Below are positions 45,839-54,636 of a DNA stretch of 64,000 bases, one piece after another. Position 1 is the stretch's first letter; every line of letters begins with the position of its first letter. Under the pieces are notes generated by a model. That model was not told where the DNA came from and searched no databases. It worked only from the letters and a program-made list of their open reading frames with translations. Location: contig NZ_JACJQJ010000002.1 of the NCBI RefSeq assembly GCF_014696615.1, forward strand, positions 124,001-188,000, read 5' to 3'. Position numbers and translations under genes: made by a program. The DNA comes from Nostoc linckia FACHB-104 (GTDB taxonomy: Bacteria; Cyanobacteriota; Cyanobacteriia; Cyanobacteriales; Nostocaceae).

Positions 45839-46984
45839 CTATACTGGTGACAATAGCTTGACTTTGTCTTCTAAAGAGTTCATTAAGGACTGGAAAGGCT
45901 GAACAAATTTGTCAATTCCTTCAACCAAAAGTTCGTCCATCACAGTATCAATATTGATATTGATGTCCGGATCTTTGAGGTTGGCTATCAGGTTGTAAGC
46001 TTCTTCTATTCTTGTTTCAATGCGATTAGCAACATCGCAGTGATCTGCACAAGCAGCAATTGTGGCTGGTGGTAGGGTATTAACAGTATCAGGCCCAATC
46101 AACTCATCGACATACATCACATCGTTGTAGTTAGGGTCTTTAGTGCTAGTGCTGGCCCAAAGTAAGCGCTGTACTTTAGCTCCTTTTGCCGCTAAAGCTT
46201 GCCAGCGATCGCTCTCAATAATCTTGGTGTATTCTTGATAAGCAATCTTAGCATTTGCGATCGCCACTTTTCCTTTCACAGCTTTCAGTTTTGCCTCGAT
46301 GGCAATATCATCAACGCCTTTTTTCAACTTAGCATCAATCTTAGCGTCAATGTTGCTGTCAATGCGGCTGAGGAAGAAACTAGCGACAGAAGCTATGCGA
46401 CTAATGTCTTCACCTGCTGCGGCCCGTTTTTCTAAGCCTCGAATATAAGCCCAAGCTGTATTGATATAGCTATCTACTGAGAATAGCAATGTGATATTGA
46501 CATTCATCCCCTCAGATATCACCTGTTCCACTGCTGGTAAACCAGCGTCTGTACCAGGGATCTTAATCATCAAATTTTCCCGCCCAACTTCTTGGAAATA
46601 GCGACGGGCTTCTTTAATGGTGGCTTCAGTATCATGGGCAATGGTTGGCGGTACTTCTATACTCACATAACCATCTAGTCCATTGGATGCTTCATATACA
46701 GGGCGCAAAATATCACAAGCATTGCGGATATCTGCAAAAGCTAGAGATTCATAAATTTTGTATGTTGGTAAGCCAGCACGAACTCCTGCTTCTATATCGG
46801 CATCATAAATCACATTACCGGCGATCGCTTTTTCAAAAATCGCAGGGTTGGAGGTAATTCCACAAATCCCTTGATTTTCTACTAAGTTCTTGAGTTCGCC
46901 GGATTGGATAATGTCACGGCTCAAGTTATCCATCCAGATACTTTGACCGTATTGTTTAATTTCCAATAAATGATTGGTTGCCAT
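45839..46984 (-). CDS. tal: Transaldolase
   Basis: Transaldolase moves dihydroxyacetone units between sugar phosphates in the pentose phosphate pathway. The 381-residue protein (start at MATNHLLEIKQYGQS) has QSIWMDNLSRD, GITSNPAIFEKAI and the Schiff-base lysine in ENLMIKIPGTDAG. It is of the long (TalB2/Mycobacterium-like) class. The upstream extension in the same frame lacks family similarity. It lies between fbp (416 bp upstream, with a terminator-like hairpin) and zwf (126 bp downstream). Confidence 0.95.
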   Translation of the reverse strand: MATNHLLEIKQYGQSIWMDNLSRDIIQSGELKNLVENQGICGITSNPAIFEKAIAGNVIYDADIEAGVRAGLPTYKIYESLAFADIRNACDILRPVYEASNGLDGYVSIEVPPTIAHDTEATIKEARRYFQEVGRENLMIKIPGTDAGLPAVEQVISEGMNVNITLLFSVDSYINTAWAYIRGLEKRAAAGEDISRIASVASFFLSRIDSNIDAKIDAKLKKGVDDIAIEAKLKAVKGKVAIANAKIAYQEYTKIIESDRWQALAAKGAKVQRLLWASTSTKDPNYNDVMYVDELIGPDTVNTLPPATIAACADHCDVANRIETRIEEAYNLIANLKDPDININIDTVMDELLVEGIDKFVQPFQSLMNSLEDKVKLLSPV

Positions 46985-47242
46985 AGCTCTAGTTTCTTTC
47001 ACTCCTGTAAAGATGTTTCTAAGTGAATTTGGCAAAACCCATCAAAGTTTGATGGTGACTTTTGAATTCTGGCGTTGCCAATTACTTATTGCATCGGCCA
47101 CGTGAGATAATGTTTGATTCACTTGCCAAAAGTGCTATTCTGCATTTCCAATCGCCATAGTTAACTTTTATTTACTTTGGGGTGATGTTCGCAGGGTCTT
47201 TGTATAAGCTTTTGACTCCTCATGCAATCAAGTTAAAATCTC

Positions 47243-47269
47243 TAAAAAGCTGACATTATCAGCTTTTTA
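47243..47269 (-). terminator. Hairpin between fbp and tal
   Basis: An 11-bp stem TAAAAAGCTGA/TCAGCTTTTTA with loop CATTA. Its A/T-rich ends give a U-tract on either strand. It lies 131 bp downstream of fbp and about 260 bp upstream of tal, so it probably ends or attenuates fbp transcription before tal-zwf-opcA. The remaining 46985-47399 gap holds no gene. Confidence 0.65.
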
Positions 47270-47399
47270 ACGTTTGAAATGAGAATTTTGCTCTTTAGTA
47301 CTAGTGCAGCACGGCGTAAATAACCAATCCTTCAAAATCAACGAAACACTAATGCTGTATTCATTTTGAATTTTGAATTTTGAATTCCGCCTTGCGGTA

Positions 47400-48449
47400 C
47401 TAGTGACCGTTTTGAATAAAAGACTCCACTTTCGCTACATCCTCTCTGCTACCAATAATCAGAGGTGTGCGCTGATGCAGTTTTTTCGGTACTACGTCCA
47501 AGATATCTACCAATCCTGTAGTCGCCCGACCGCCTGCTTGTTCAATCACATAAGCTAGGGGAGCAGTTTCATACAGCAAGCGCAACTTACCTTCTGGTTT
47601 TTGAATTGTCCCTGGATAGAGGAATACTCCACCTTGAATCAGCACTCGATGAATATCGCTGACCATCGCCCCACTGTAGCGAGCTGTGTAGCCTTCTGTA
47701 CGATGGACATAGCGGATATATTCCCGATAGGATTCTTCCCACTGCCAAAAATTCCCTTCATTCACGCTATACACCGCACCATGATTAGGAATGCGGATAT
47801 TTTCTTCTGTGAGGATAAACTCACCTAAGCTGGGATCGAGGGTAAATGAGTGAACGCCCTTACCTATAGTATAGACAAGCATAGTGCTGGGGCCATAAAG
47901 GATGTATCCAGCCGCTATCTGATTGCGTCCATTGCTGAGTAGGTCTAATGCTTTGCCATCAGTATCATCGCCTTCCTGCCGCCTAATAGAAAAAATTGAA
48001 CCTAAACTGAGATTAATATCTGTATTCGATGAACCATCAATTGGGTCATAGAGCAAGGTATAGCGACCAATAGGGCAGTTTTCTGGGATATAGTAGGGCT
48101 GATCCATTTCCTCAGATGCTAGGCGACAAACTAAGCCGCTTTGCTTAAAAACTGCAATAAATACATCATTGGCATAGACATCCATCTTTTTGACGGATTC
48201 GCCTTGCACATTGACATCGCCAGTAAATCCCAAAACACCTTCCATTAAGCCTGCGTGGCTCATGTGACGAGCAATTAGTTTGCCTGCTAGAGCGATGCGA
48301 TTCATCAGCGCACTCAAATCCTGCGCCTCTGCTGCAAAACTTTGACATTGCTGTAAAACGTGACGGGATAACGTTGTACAATCACGATCTAAAGCCCTAT
48401 CTCCACCGAATTTTTTAGACAAATCTAAAGATTCAGGTGCTTGAGCCAT
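47400..48449 (-). CDS. fbp: Class I fructose-1,6-bisphosphatase
   Basis: Fbp dephosphorylates fructose-1,6-bisphosphate, feeding hexose phosphate to the pentose phosphate pathway. The 349-residue protein has the metal-site motif [13 protein letters not shown], the Glu in ASEEMDQP, and the substrate motif [17 protein letters not shown] 48449 is preceded on its strand by GGGAG, favouring it over a start 18 codons upstream. It is the first gene of the OPP cluster. A class II enzyme (glpX) lies at 58685. Confidence 0.95.
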   Translation of the reverse strand: MAQAPESLDLSKKFGGDRALDRDCTTLSRHVLQQCQSFAAEAQDLSALMNRIALAGKLIARHMSHAGLMEGVLGFTGDVNVQGESVKKMDVYANDVFIAVFKQSGLVCRLASEEMDQPYYIPENCPIGRYTLLYDPIDGSSNTDINLSLGSIFSIRRQEGDDTDGKALDLLSNGRNQIAAGYILYGPSTMLVYTIGKGVHSFTLDPSLGEFILTEENIRIPNHGAVYSVNEGNFWQWEESYREYIRYVHRTEGYTARYSGAMVSDIHRVLIQGGVFLYPGTIQKPEGKLRLLYETAPLAYVIEQAGGRATTGLVDILDVVPKKLHQRTPLIIGSREDVAKVESFIQNGH

Positions 48450-48924
48450 TTTGTTGTTCTCCCTAGGATTTTGTTTTTGTTCGGCTGATGCCGTTGATGG
48501 CAACTTATCTAGTCTCTGCCTCTATCTTAGAAAGGTAATTTGATAACCCATATCTGTTTTTAGATAAACTAAAGAAATGAATATTTATTGGCTGTTACGC
48601 CTTAAGTAATAGATTTAAGCAAATATACTTAAATTGTTTGGCAATTTTATCCTGTAGCTACATCCCATCTCAAAGTTGATGTAGCCTGCACAGCCATAGT
48701 ATTGTCGTAACCCTGGCTGGATGAAATTTTTTGAAATCTGATGCTGTATTAATTTTTCTGAAAATGTGAAAAACCGACCAGAGATCGGAATCTGTTTAGC
48801 GATCGCAACTAGTCGGGTCTAATTTTTAGATAGTTATATGATGGAAAATTGTTTCTAGTAGATTTTACCTACTCAGGTATTGCGTAACTAGAAACCTATT
48901 TGCTATTATCGTATTTCATAGATT
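48450..48924. promoter_or_regulatory. Upstream region of fbp
   Basis: This 475-bp region, AT-rich with one GCGATCGC octamer near 48799, should contain the OPP cluster promoter. I see no coding sequence and no clear NtcA-type palindrome. Confidence 0.35.
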
Positions 48925-49209
48925 TTAGATCTCTTGTTTTTTAGCCCAGCTACCTCGTCGATTATCTTCCCGTGGTTTAGCTTTATTGACCCTGAGTTGA
49001 CGGCCCATCCATTCTGCACCATCTAATTCAGTAATAGCAGCATCCTCTTGGGCATCTTCAGTCATATCAACAAATGCAAAGCCCCGTAGTCTGCCTGTTT
49101 CGCGGTCGGTAGGTAGGACTACCCTTTTGACCTCGCCATAATCTGTAAATACTGCTCTTAAATCCGCCTCGGTAGCGCGGTAGGAGAGATTTCCAACGTA
49201 AATAGTCAT
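48925..49209 (-). CDS. rbp: RRM-type RNA-binding protein (cyanobacterial Rbp)
   Basis: The 94-residue protein is a single RNA-recognition motif: RNP2 IYVGNLS (residues 3-9) and RNP1 RGFAFVDM (42-49). A short charged tail with DNRRGSWAKKQEI follows. Cyanobacterial Rbp proteins are often cold-induced and bind U-rich RNA; some guide photosystem mRNAs to thylakoids. The tail lacks a long Gly-rich segment, so it is the short type. A 538-bp gap lies upstream and may contain the long 5' leader typical of this family. Confidence 0.93.
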   Translation of the reverse strand: MTIYVGNLSYRATEADLRAVFTDYGEVKRVVLPTDRETGRLRGFAFVDMTEDAQEDAAITELDGAEWMGRQLRVNKAKPREDNRRGSWAKKQEI

Positions 49210-49650
49210 GTGGGATCACGTAAGTTTCAACAAGGAGCGATGAGTTCAGCTAAAAAACAGATCTATATAACTTGCAACTCTTGCATAGTTTCCTCTGATT
49301 CACAGATGGCGAATGTTGTAGCGCTGCAACCCTAATTGTGGGGTCGTGTACAACTAGATGGGCCATGTGGCTGAACTTACTCATACGCTCATATAATAAC
49401 TGATCGTGATATTTTTCAAAGTATGAGATTTTACAAACCCTCATAACATAAAATTAATACTTATTATATATTTTTTTGATTTTATCATATAATGGTTAGT
49501 TTTTATACTTAAGATGTATAAGAGTTACCTAATAGCTAGGATTGTAAATTTGTATAGTAGAGTGCGGCGCAAATAATAAAGTAAACCTTTGAACTAGCCA
49601 AAAACGCTGATATAAACAATTTTCACTTTTAAACTTGGTACGCAAGTACT
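49210..49650. promoter_or_regulatory. Long leader/promoter region of the rbp gene
   Basis: Very AT-rich in its right half (49440-49510). Open frames here are short and lack family similarity. Cold-shock-type rbp genes often have long untranslated leaders, which would fit the space. Confidence 0.35.
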
Positions 49651-49694
49651 AGTAGTCCACCACTTTGATTCAGATATCAAAGTGGTGGACTACT
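49651..49694. repeat. Perfect 19-bp hairpin
   Basis: AGTAGTCCACCACTTTGAT is followed by the 6-nt loop TCAGAT and a perfect complement, giving one of the longest uninterrupted stems in the window. It lies 53 bp downstream of the small gene at 49748 on its strand. No T-run follows, so it is either a processed RNA end or a mobile palindrome. Confidence 0.8.
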
Positions 49695-49747
49695 ATTTGC
49701 TAATATTTAGCCTTGCTGTTCAAGCTGGATTTGCATGATGCGGACAT

Positions 49748-49966
49748 TTAATCAATCGTAATCTGTTGAGGCCCACCTGCTTTACCATTATGAGCCTCAG
49801 TTCCAGTTGGTGTGTAAGTGGTTGCGCCAGTTTGTTGATCTAGCCAGCTTTTCACAGGATCATCAGCAAGGTTAAGCCGAAACACACCCGAAAAGAATCC
49901 ACCCAAAAATGATACTGGGTGTTGGGTAAGTTCTTTGAAAATAGGTGACAATTCATCAATGAACAT
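49748..49966 (-). CDS. Small conserved cyanobacterial protein of unknown function
   Basis: The 72-residue protein MFIDELSPIFKELTQHPVSFLGGFFSGVFRLNLADDPVKSWL... has one weakly hydrophobic helix (about 18-31). Its tail is polar, with Gly and Thr (TGATTYTPTGTEAHNGKAGG). I recall similar short proteins in other Nostocales but no assigned role. It is followed by the 19-bp hairpin and preceded by nrdJ on the same strand, 182 bp away. A GGAGA sits just before the ATG on the coding strand. Confidence 0.72.
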   Translation of the reverse strand: MFIDELSPIFKELTQHPVSFLGGFFSGVFRLNLADDPVKSWLDQQTGATTYTPTGTEAHNGKAGGPQQITID

Positions 49967-50080
49967 TAAGAGTCTCCTGGTAATAGCCTTATAAAATTAT
50001 TACTTCTTTATTGATCGTAACGTGGAAATCAAAATTAGATTATTAGTAGCATATTATACAAAAGTTCCGAATACGTAGAC

Positions 50081-50105
50081 ACCCGACTTATTTAATAAGT
50101 CGGGT
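50081..50105. repeat. CCCGACTTATT hairpin downstream of nrdJ
   Basis: The palindrome ACCCGACTTATT-T-AATAAGTCGGGT lies 43 bp past the nrdJ stop codon. It is a near copy of the hairpin at 48-80. It could end nrdJ transcription, but no T-run follows. Confidence 0.65.
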
Positions 50106-50147
50106 ATCTAGATTTTCACTTCATCCTCATTTGCTTGTTATTGTGCC

Positions 50148-53100
50148 TTATGAGGTTGGCTGCTGTTCAGGGAACATACATTTATCAGAATCACAACCAG
50201 ATGGGCCTGCTTCAGACAATTCACCTAAATCATAGCGACTTAGCACTGCACAGAAATCATCTGTTATTCGGCGTGCTTTCACTTCTTGACTCAATTGCTC
50301 GTAGGTGGCTTTATCTATTGGTTCAAAAGGTAAACGGGGGAAGGATTGTAAATCATCAAACCGAGCTAAAAGCGCTGCAGAAATGTATCCTTCATCATTT
50401 TGGATAGCTTCGTAAATCCGCTGTCCCAAAGGCTCTACTTCATCAGACCGTAGCTCTAAAGTTGCAGATGTATTATGAGTGACATAATGCTTCTGAACTT
50501 GCATCACAAAATCTAATTGAGCTAAAACAGAGAACTTAGAAACATCAATTTGATCGGCTCCTGGTAAATCCGCCCAAGGTACAGCAACTGGGATTTCTAC
50601 TAACCATTCGCTGACACGAGGATCGAAGGGATCATTCAGCAAATTACCATGTTCATCTTTGTCAGATTGAGAAGGAATAACATTGTAACCATAGTCAATA
50701 CAAGCTAAGGCTACAGGGTCATTTTTGCGGAAAGTAATCCGACGAATAAATCTTTGTGCTTTGGGGGGATGCCAACCGGAACTAGCACCTGTTAATAGTG
50801 CTTTAGTACCGCTAGGTTGGACAGTTGTACAGCGATTGGGGCGTTTAAGATTATGGCGATCGCAATAATCCCAAACTACCCGATGTACAATATCTCTCCA
50901 GTAAGTCAGATATTTCTCTTCTTGACGCTTAAATGCCAATCCTTGAGCAGTAGCGGGTCTTCCTGCTTCCCACCACCGCAACCAATCTACACCAAAAGCA
51001 TGAACAAAGAAATCAAATAAGCCTGTAAAAGAAACCCCAACAATTGGGTCTAATTCCCGGCTTTTTTGATAGCGAGGTTCAAGGAATTTATGGTTTAAAA
51101 GTGAGGCTACAGAAAGCGCCCCAGCAGTGAAAGCTTCCTCTTGTTCTTTATAGTTATCGGGGTCAAGTTGATTCAGGTGAATTTCTGACAAATTACAGTG
51201 AAAGTTACTACCAATAATTTCACCACAAGGATTTAAACCAAACCTAGCTAAACGATGTTCTATCTCCTCAACATCCAGATGTGGATAGTGTTCTTGCAAC
51301 CAATCTTTTGCTTTTCCTTGTTCGTAAGCCTTCAAGAAATCAACTTTTAATGCTGATGTTGTTAGCAAATCAATGTTAGATCTAGCTACTGCTTCACCAG
51401 CCCATTGAATTGCACCTTCACCGCTGTAATATTGTTTACGAACAGCATCAATAGATTCTTCTAATGTTGGCTTGCGATGAAAAACTCGGGTATGATTGGC
51501 CATCCTGAGAGCATCACGTTCTGGATCAATTCGCCAGTTACCTTCTGCATCTTGCTGCCATAAATTATCTTTGGCTGTAGCACCTAGTTCATCGTCAGAT
51601 CTGAATTGGCGCATACCAGCACTGTTATGTGTCAGATAGCCATCGCAGTAAAAACAATGGGCTTCTTCAACTTCAATGTCATAAGTTTGGACATAATCGT
51701 AGCTACCCAAACCTTTAACTGTGACGGGAATATCAAGTGAGATATCAGCCTCAGCGATGTAGCGCTCATAATTAGCATCAACACTGCGAGAACCTTGGAA
51801 TCCCATTTCGCGCATTTCGCTATAGGTGTAAGCTTCCCGCATGATTGCGCCAGGTACAGTAAAACCATACATCTTTAATCCTTGACGCAGTTGTCCCTTC
51901 AGGGAATGAGGAGCAATGAGGGCGTTATAACGCTCTTTGAGGGCTGGAAGTGTCAAGTTGTATTTAACTTGCCATCCTTGCTTTTGTGGATAAGTAATGG
52001 CAATTCTGCCAGCGATACCTAGACTAGATAAAACTGAGCCTACTTGTCTAATAAACGATCTATAGACTGAAGTAACTAAATGAGGTGGTCGGTTATTAAC
52101 TGCACCGTCACTATCCATTAATCCAGCTAGGTATGCAGCCCGAATATCTACTGAACCCTGCAAAATAAAATTAGGAACTACTAGGGAAACATTAGGCTGT
52201 TTAATATAACGATGGAAATACTCAGCCAAACGCATGGACGAACAGATTGACTTAGCTGTGTTTTCACCTTTGATAACGCCATGATTAGCTGTCAATCCGA
52301 ATAATGCTAAAGCAGCGTCAATCTTAGCTTGGATTTTTACAGTTAGTTCAGTATCCAAGCTGTTCATTGCCCATTCAACACGGCCATAGGGCTTACCATA
52401 TTTATTGCGACCGAGAGCAACATAGCCATCACCGTGAGTAAACCCAATTAACCAAGCTACTTCGGGTGTTAAATCGGGAATAATTAATGACTTAACGGTT
52501 TGGCTTTGAGCAGGTCTAGATTGTGTAAAATCAGCAGGGAGATGGGTAACTGTTCCAGGAAGAACCTGTGTATTGTGTTGAAGCCGATCGCCTTCCACTA
52601 AATTGACCACAGGCTTCCAAGCAATTCCTCCTTGAGCATCTGCTAAAACTGCTTGTTTATGATTTAAAGTTGCTCTGGGATAAGTAGCATTAGTTTCAAT
52701 TTCGTAGACATCCTGAAATCCTTGGTCGAATTTATCGACAACTCGCCGGAATCCCAGAGGAGTTTGCACAAAGTCGCCGACTTGCACATCGCGAATGGGA
52801 ACAAGACCTTTAGAAGTATGAACTAGAGCATCTTCAGGTAGACAGCGACGAATGTTGCCCGCGACAATAGTGACAGCAGCTTGATCGATTAACAAACAGC
52901 ATTCAACAGAATTTAATTGCCTGCCTAAAGCTTTATTGAGAATAGATGCACAATTTTGATAAAGGATGGGCAATTTAACTGGATTAGCCACCCCACCGAA
53001 GCCATTGAGGGTTTCTCCAGCTTGGCGAACATCACTAATATCAACAAATACTTGAACTTCTCCACTAAATCTCTCATCTGTAGAAAGTTCTAATAAAGTT

Positions 53101-53669
53101 TGATAAGATTCCACCCAGCCTTCACGGCTATCGCCAACGTAGATAGTAACTTGATTACCCTGTATAGAAATTTCCGTATACTCTCGACGCTGTTCTTTGG
53201 GAGTAGCACCAATTTCACCCTGCACTGTTACATGGAGGCGATTGCGGATTGGGGGCAGTTGATTAATATATCTAGGTTCTATGATGGCTCCAGTACCACA
53301 ACCCATCATTGCTAAATCCATCATCAACCCAAAGGCTTTCCAGTCTTGGAGGTTGGTAGAGGTGCAATTGTAAGCCCCAGAAAAGTTTTTCGGCTTGGCT
53401 ATCCAATCTGTACCACCAACCCATAACCAGCGCCCACTAGGTAGGGCTTTCATATTACGCTGCATCTTGTCTAAAATGGCAGCTTCTTCACGGCTGAGTT
53501 TCCCCAGTTCCACTAAGCCCATTAGGGTGCGATCGCATACTTCATCCCAAGTTTCTCTCAAACCTGCCGGGCTGCGGCGGCTATAGGTTCTGAAAAATAC
53601 AGGATTAGCTGCAGGGGCGGTTTCCGGAAACCTTGTACTCTGGCGTTTTCTTTCAAGCTCTCGAACCAT
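50148..53669 (-). CDS. nrdJ: Adenosylcobalamin-dependent (class II) ribonucleotide reductase containing an intein
   Basis: The 1173-residue precursor comprises a 766-residue class II reductase and a 407-residue intein (276-682). The reductase makes deoxynucleoside triphosphates using a B12-generated thiyl radical. Host motifs include YNCTSTN near residue 110, GCGTGAIIEPRYI, NPCGEIIGSNFHCNLSEIHLN in the second extein and a C-terminal Cys pair, CDSDKCM, that would be the redox shuttle. Intein splicing joins GNIRR to SAGMRQF. The monomeric RtpR-like type is common in Nostocales. Its 5' end and leader are partly duplicated at 54340-54566. Confidence 0.95.
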   Translation of the reverse strand: MVRELERKRQSTRFPETAPAANPVFFRTYSRRSPAGLRETWDEVCDRTLMGLVELGKLSREEAAILDKMQRNMKALPSGRWLWVGGTDWIAKPKNFSGAYNCTSTNLQDWKAFGLMMDLAMMGCGTGAIIEPRYINQLPPIRNRLHVTVQGEIGATPKEQRREYTEISIQGNQVTIYVGDSREGWVESYQTLLELSTDERFSGEVQVFVDISDVRQAGETLNGFGGVANPVKLPILYQNCASILNKALGRQLNSVECCLLIDQAAVTIVAGNIRRCLPEDALVHTSKGLVPIRDVQVGDFVQTPLGFRRVVDKFDQGFQDVYEIETNATYPRATLNHKQAVLADAQGGIAWKPVVNLVEGDRLQHNTQVLPGTVTHLPADFTQSRPAQSQTVKSLIIPDLTPEVAWLIGFTHGDGYVALGRNKYGKPYGRVEWAMNSLDTELTVKIQAKIDAALALFGLTANHGVIKGENTAKSICSSMRLAEYFHRYIKQPNVSLVVPNFILQGSVDIRAAYLAGLMDSDGAVNNRPPHLVTSVYRSFIRQVGSVLSSLGIAGRIAITYPQKQGWQVKYNLTLPALKERYNALIAPHSLKGQLRQGLKMYGFTVPGAIMREAYTYSEMREMGFQGSRSVDANYERYIAEADISLDIPVTVKGLGSYDYVQTYDIEVEEAHCFYCDGYLTHNSAGMRQFRSDDELGATAKDNLWQQDAEGNWRIDPERDALRMANHTRVFHRKPTLEESIDAVRKQYYSGEGAIQWAGEAVARSNIDLLTTSALKVDFLKAYEQGKAKDWLQEHYPHLDVEEIEHRLARFGLNPCGEIIGSNFHCNLSEIHLNQLDPDNYKEQEEAFTAGALSVASLLNHKFLEPRYQKSRELDPIVGVSFTGLFDFFVHAFGVDWLRWWEAGRPATAQGLAFKRQEEKYLTYWRDIVHRVVWDYCDRHNLKRPNRCTTVQPSGTKALLTGASSGWHPPKAQRFIRRITFRKNDPVALACIDYGYNVIPSQSDKDEHGNLLNDPFDPRVSEWLVEIPVAVPWADLPGADQIDVSKFSVLAQLDFVMQVQKHYVTHNTSATLELRSDEVEPLGQRIYEAIQNDEGYISAALLARFDDLQSFPRLPFEPIDKATYEQLSQEVKARRITDDFCAVLSRYDLGELSEAGPSGCDSDKCMFPEQQPTS
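51624..52844 (-). mobile_element. Intein with LAGLIDADG homing endonuclease in nrdJ
   Basis: Residues 276-682 of the precursor. The first residue is Cys276 (CLPEDALVHTSKGLVPI, splicing block A). Block B is 'YPRATLNHKQAV' and the C-terminus is HCFYCDGYLTHN followed by Ser683. Two endonuclease dodecapeptides are present, GFTHGDGYVAL (D414) and LAGLMDSDG (D521). All splicing residues (Cys1, TxxH-like His, final His-Asn, +1 Ser) are present, so it is predicted to be both splicing- and probably homing-competent. Confidence 0.93.
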
Positions 53670-53755
53670 AAATCCAGTCTTTTTGCGTGCTGACAGATTA
53701 AGACTATAGACTAAGTAAATTTATGATGAAAGCTTGTCAAAAGTTACGACTTAAG
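53526..53755 (-). repeat. Duplicated nrdJ 5' segment, copy 1 (functional gene start)
   Basis: This block holds the first ~48 codons and ~85 bp of leader of nrdJ. The leader (AAATCCAGTC...GACTATAGACTAAG on the plus strand) recurs almost base for base 811 bp away. Confidence 0.85.
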
Positions 53756-53964
53756 CTTTATCTTAATAAAGTCTATTCTTACTCCAGTAATAAAGATATG
53801 GAGTTATTTCACCCCATATCTCCATATTCAAGCTATTTACCGCGTTTTAAAGCAACTTACTCACTTTTAGAGATGTAAGTTTTGTTCCTACCTACAAAAG
53901 CTCACTTCACTATTCCTCAACACTTAGATAGAAGAATGGGTAATTGCTCAAGTCCCTCCATAAG

Positions 53965-54480
53965 TCACTTTTTAGTTTTGTGAATTACTTTTACAAGTTC
54001 AGTAATTGACTTGAGATGAGTTTGGGTGAACCAATTCATTGCAATAATCACAGCTACTGAAACTCCTCCATAGCTAAGTATTGGTACTAAATCTAAGGCT
54101 CCAAGTGGTGTACTTCCTTGGGTTGGTTGAGCAATAACCGGAAGATTTTGGTTTGCCTGTGCTTGAGCTTGGCGTATCACACTTGGAGAAAGTAAGTTAT
54201 GTGGCTGTTTATTGGCAACGGGAACTAGAGGTTGGAAAATTTCAGCTTTATTGACTCTGTTTTCTTGCATAATTAGGGTGAAGTATTTTATGTCCTTACC
54301 CTGCTTCGTCAAAGCAAGGGTATTTTTTTTACTTTGGGGAGTGCAAATGCATACCTGATCTGGTGTTAACCTCAAACCTGCCAGAATGCGGTGGTTATGG
54401 GTTCTGAAAAATACAGGTTTCGCAGGTGCAATATCCCCAAATTTTGCAATCTGGCAATTTTTTTCAAGCTCTCGAACCAT
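53965..54480 (-). CDS. Chimeric ORF: nrdJ-derived N-terminus joined to a small membrane protein
   Basis: The frame is open for 171 residues. Residues 1-47 (MVRELEKNCQIAKFGDIAPAKPVFFRTH...) are clearly a decayed copy of the nrdJ N-terminus. The rest is unrelated: MQENRVNKAEIFQPLVPV..., a Gln/Pro-rich stretch, one membrane helix (LVPILSYGGVSVAVIIAMNWF) and a basic tail, KVIHKTKK. The native small protein may start at ATG 54270 (101 residues). Because the nrdJ leader was copied too, expression from nrdJ-like signals is possible. Function is unknown. Confidence 0.55.
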   Translation of the reverse strand: MVRELEKNCQIAKFGDIAPAKPVFFRTHNHRILAGLRLTPDQVCICTPQSKKNTLALTKQGKDIKYFTLIMQENRVNKAEIFQPLVPVANKQPHNLLSPSVIRQAQAQANQNLPVIAQPTQGSTPLGALDLVPILSYGGVSVAVIIAMNWFTQTHLKSITELVKVIHKTKK

Positions 54481-54566
54481 AAATCCAGTCTTGTTGCGTG
54501 CTGACAGATTAAGACTATAGACTAAGTAGATTTATGATGAAAGATTGCCAAAAGGGACAACTTGCG
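54340..54566 (-). repeat. Duplicated nrdJ 5' segment, copy 2
   Basis: The second copy of the nrdJ leader and first codons. The leader differs from copy 1 at only a handful of positions over about 60 bp and then diverges past 54550. The coding part is more decayed than the leader. Confidence 0.85.
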
Positions 54567-54636
54567 CTTGCTTTACAACTGTACAAAGTGCAACATCCAT
54601 CGATAATGTATAATATTGTCTCCATTTTTCAGCGTA

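Noticed and set aside
49250-49444. 64-residue minus-strand open frame upstream of the rbp gene
   Set aside because: Composition is random-like, and the region is more likely the long leader of the RRM gene.
53796-53827. ATATGGAG/CTCCATAT hairpin as terminator of the chimeric gene
   Set aside because: Eight base pairs with a 16-nt loop and no clear T-run; too weak to call.
53670-53964. Cobalamin riboswitch before the B12-dependent reductase
   Set aside because: I looked for a B12-box-like motif on the minus strand and found none; a covariance-model search would decide.
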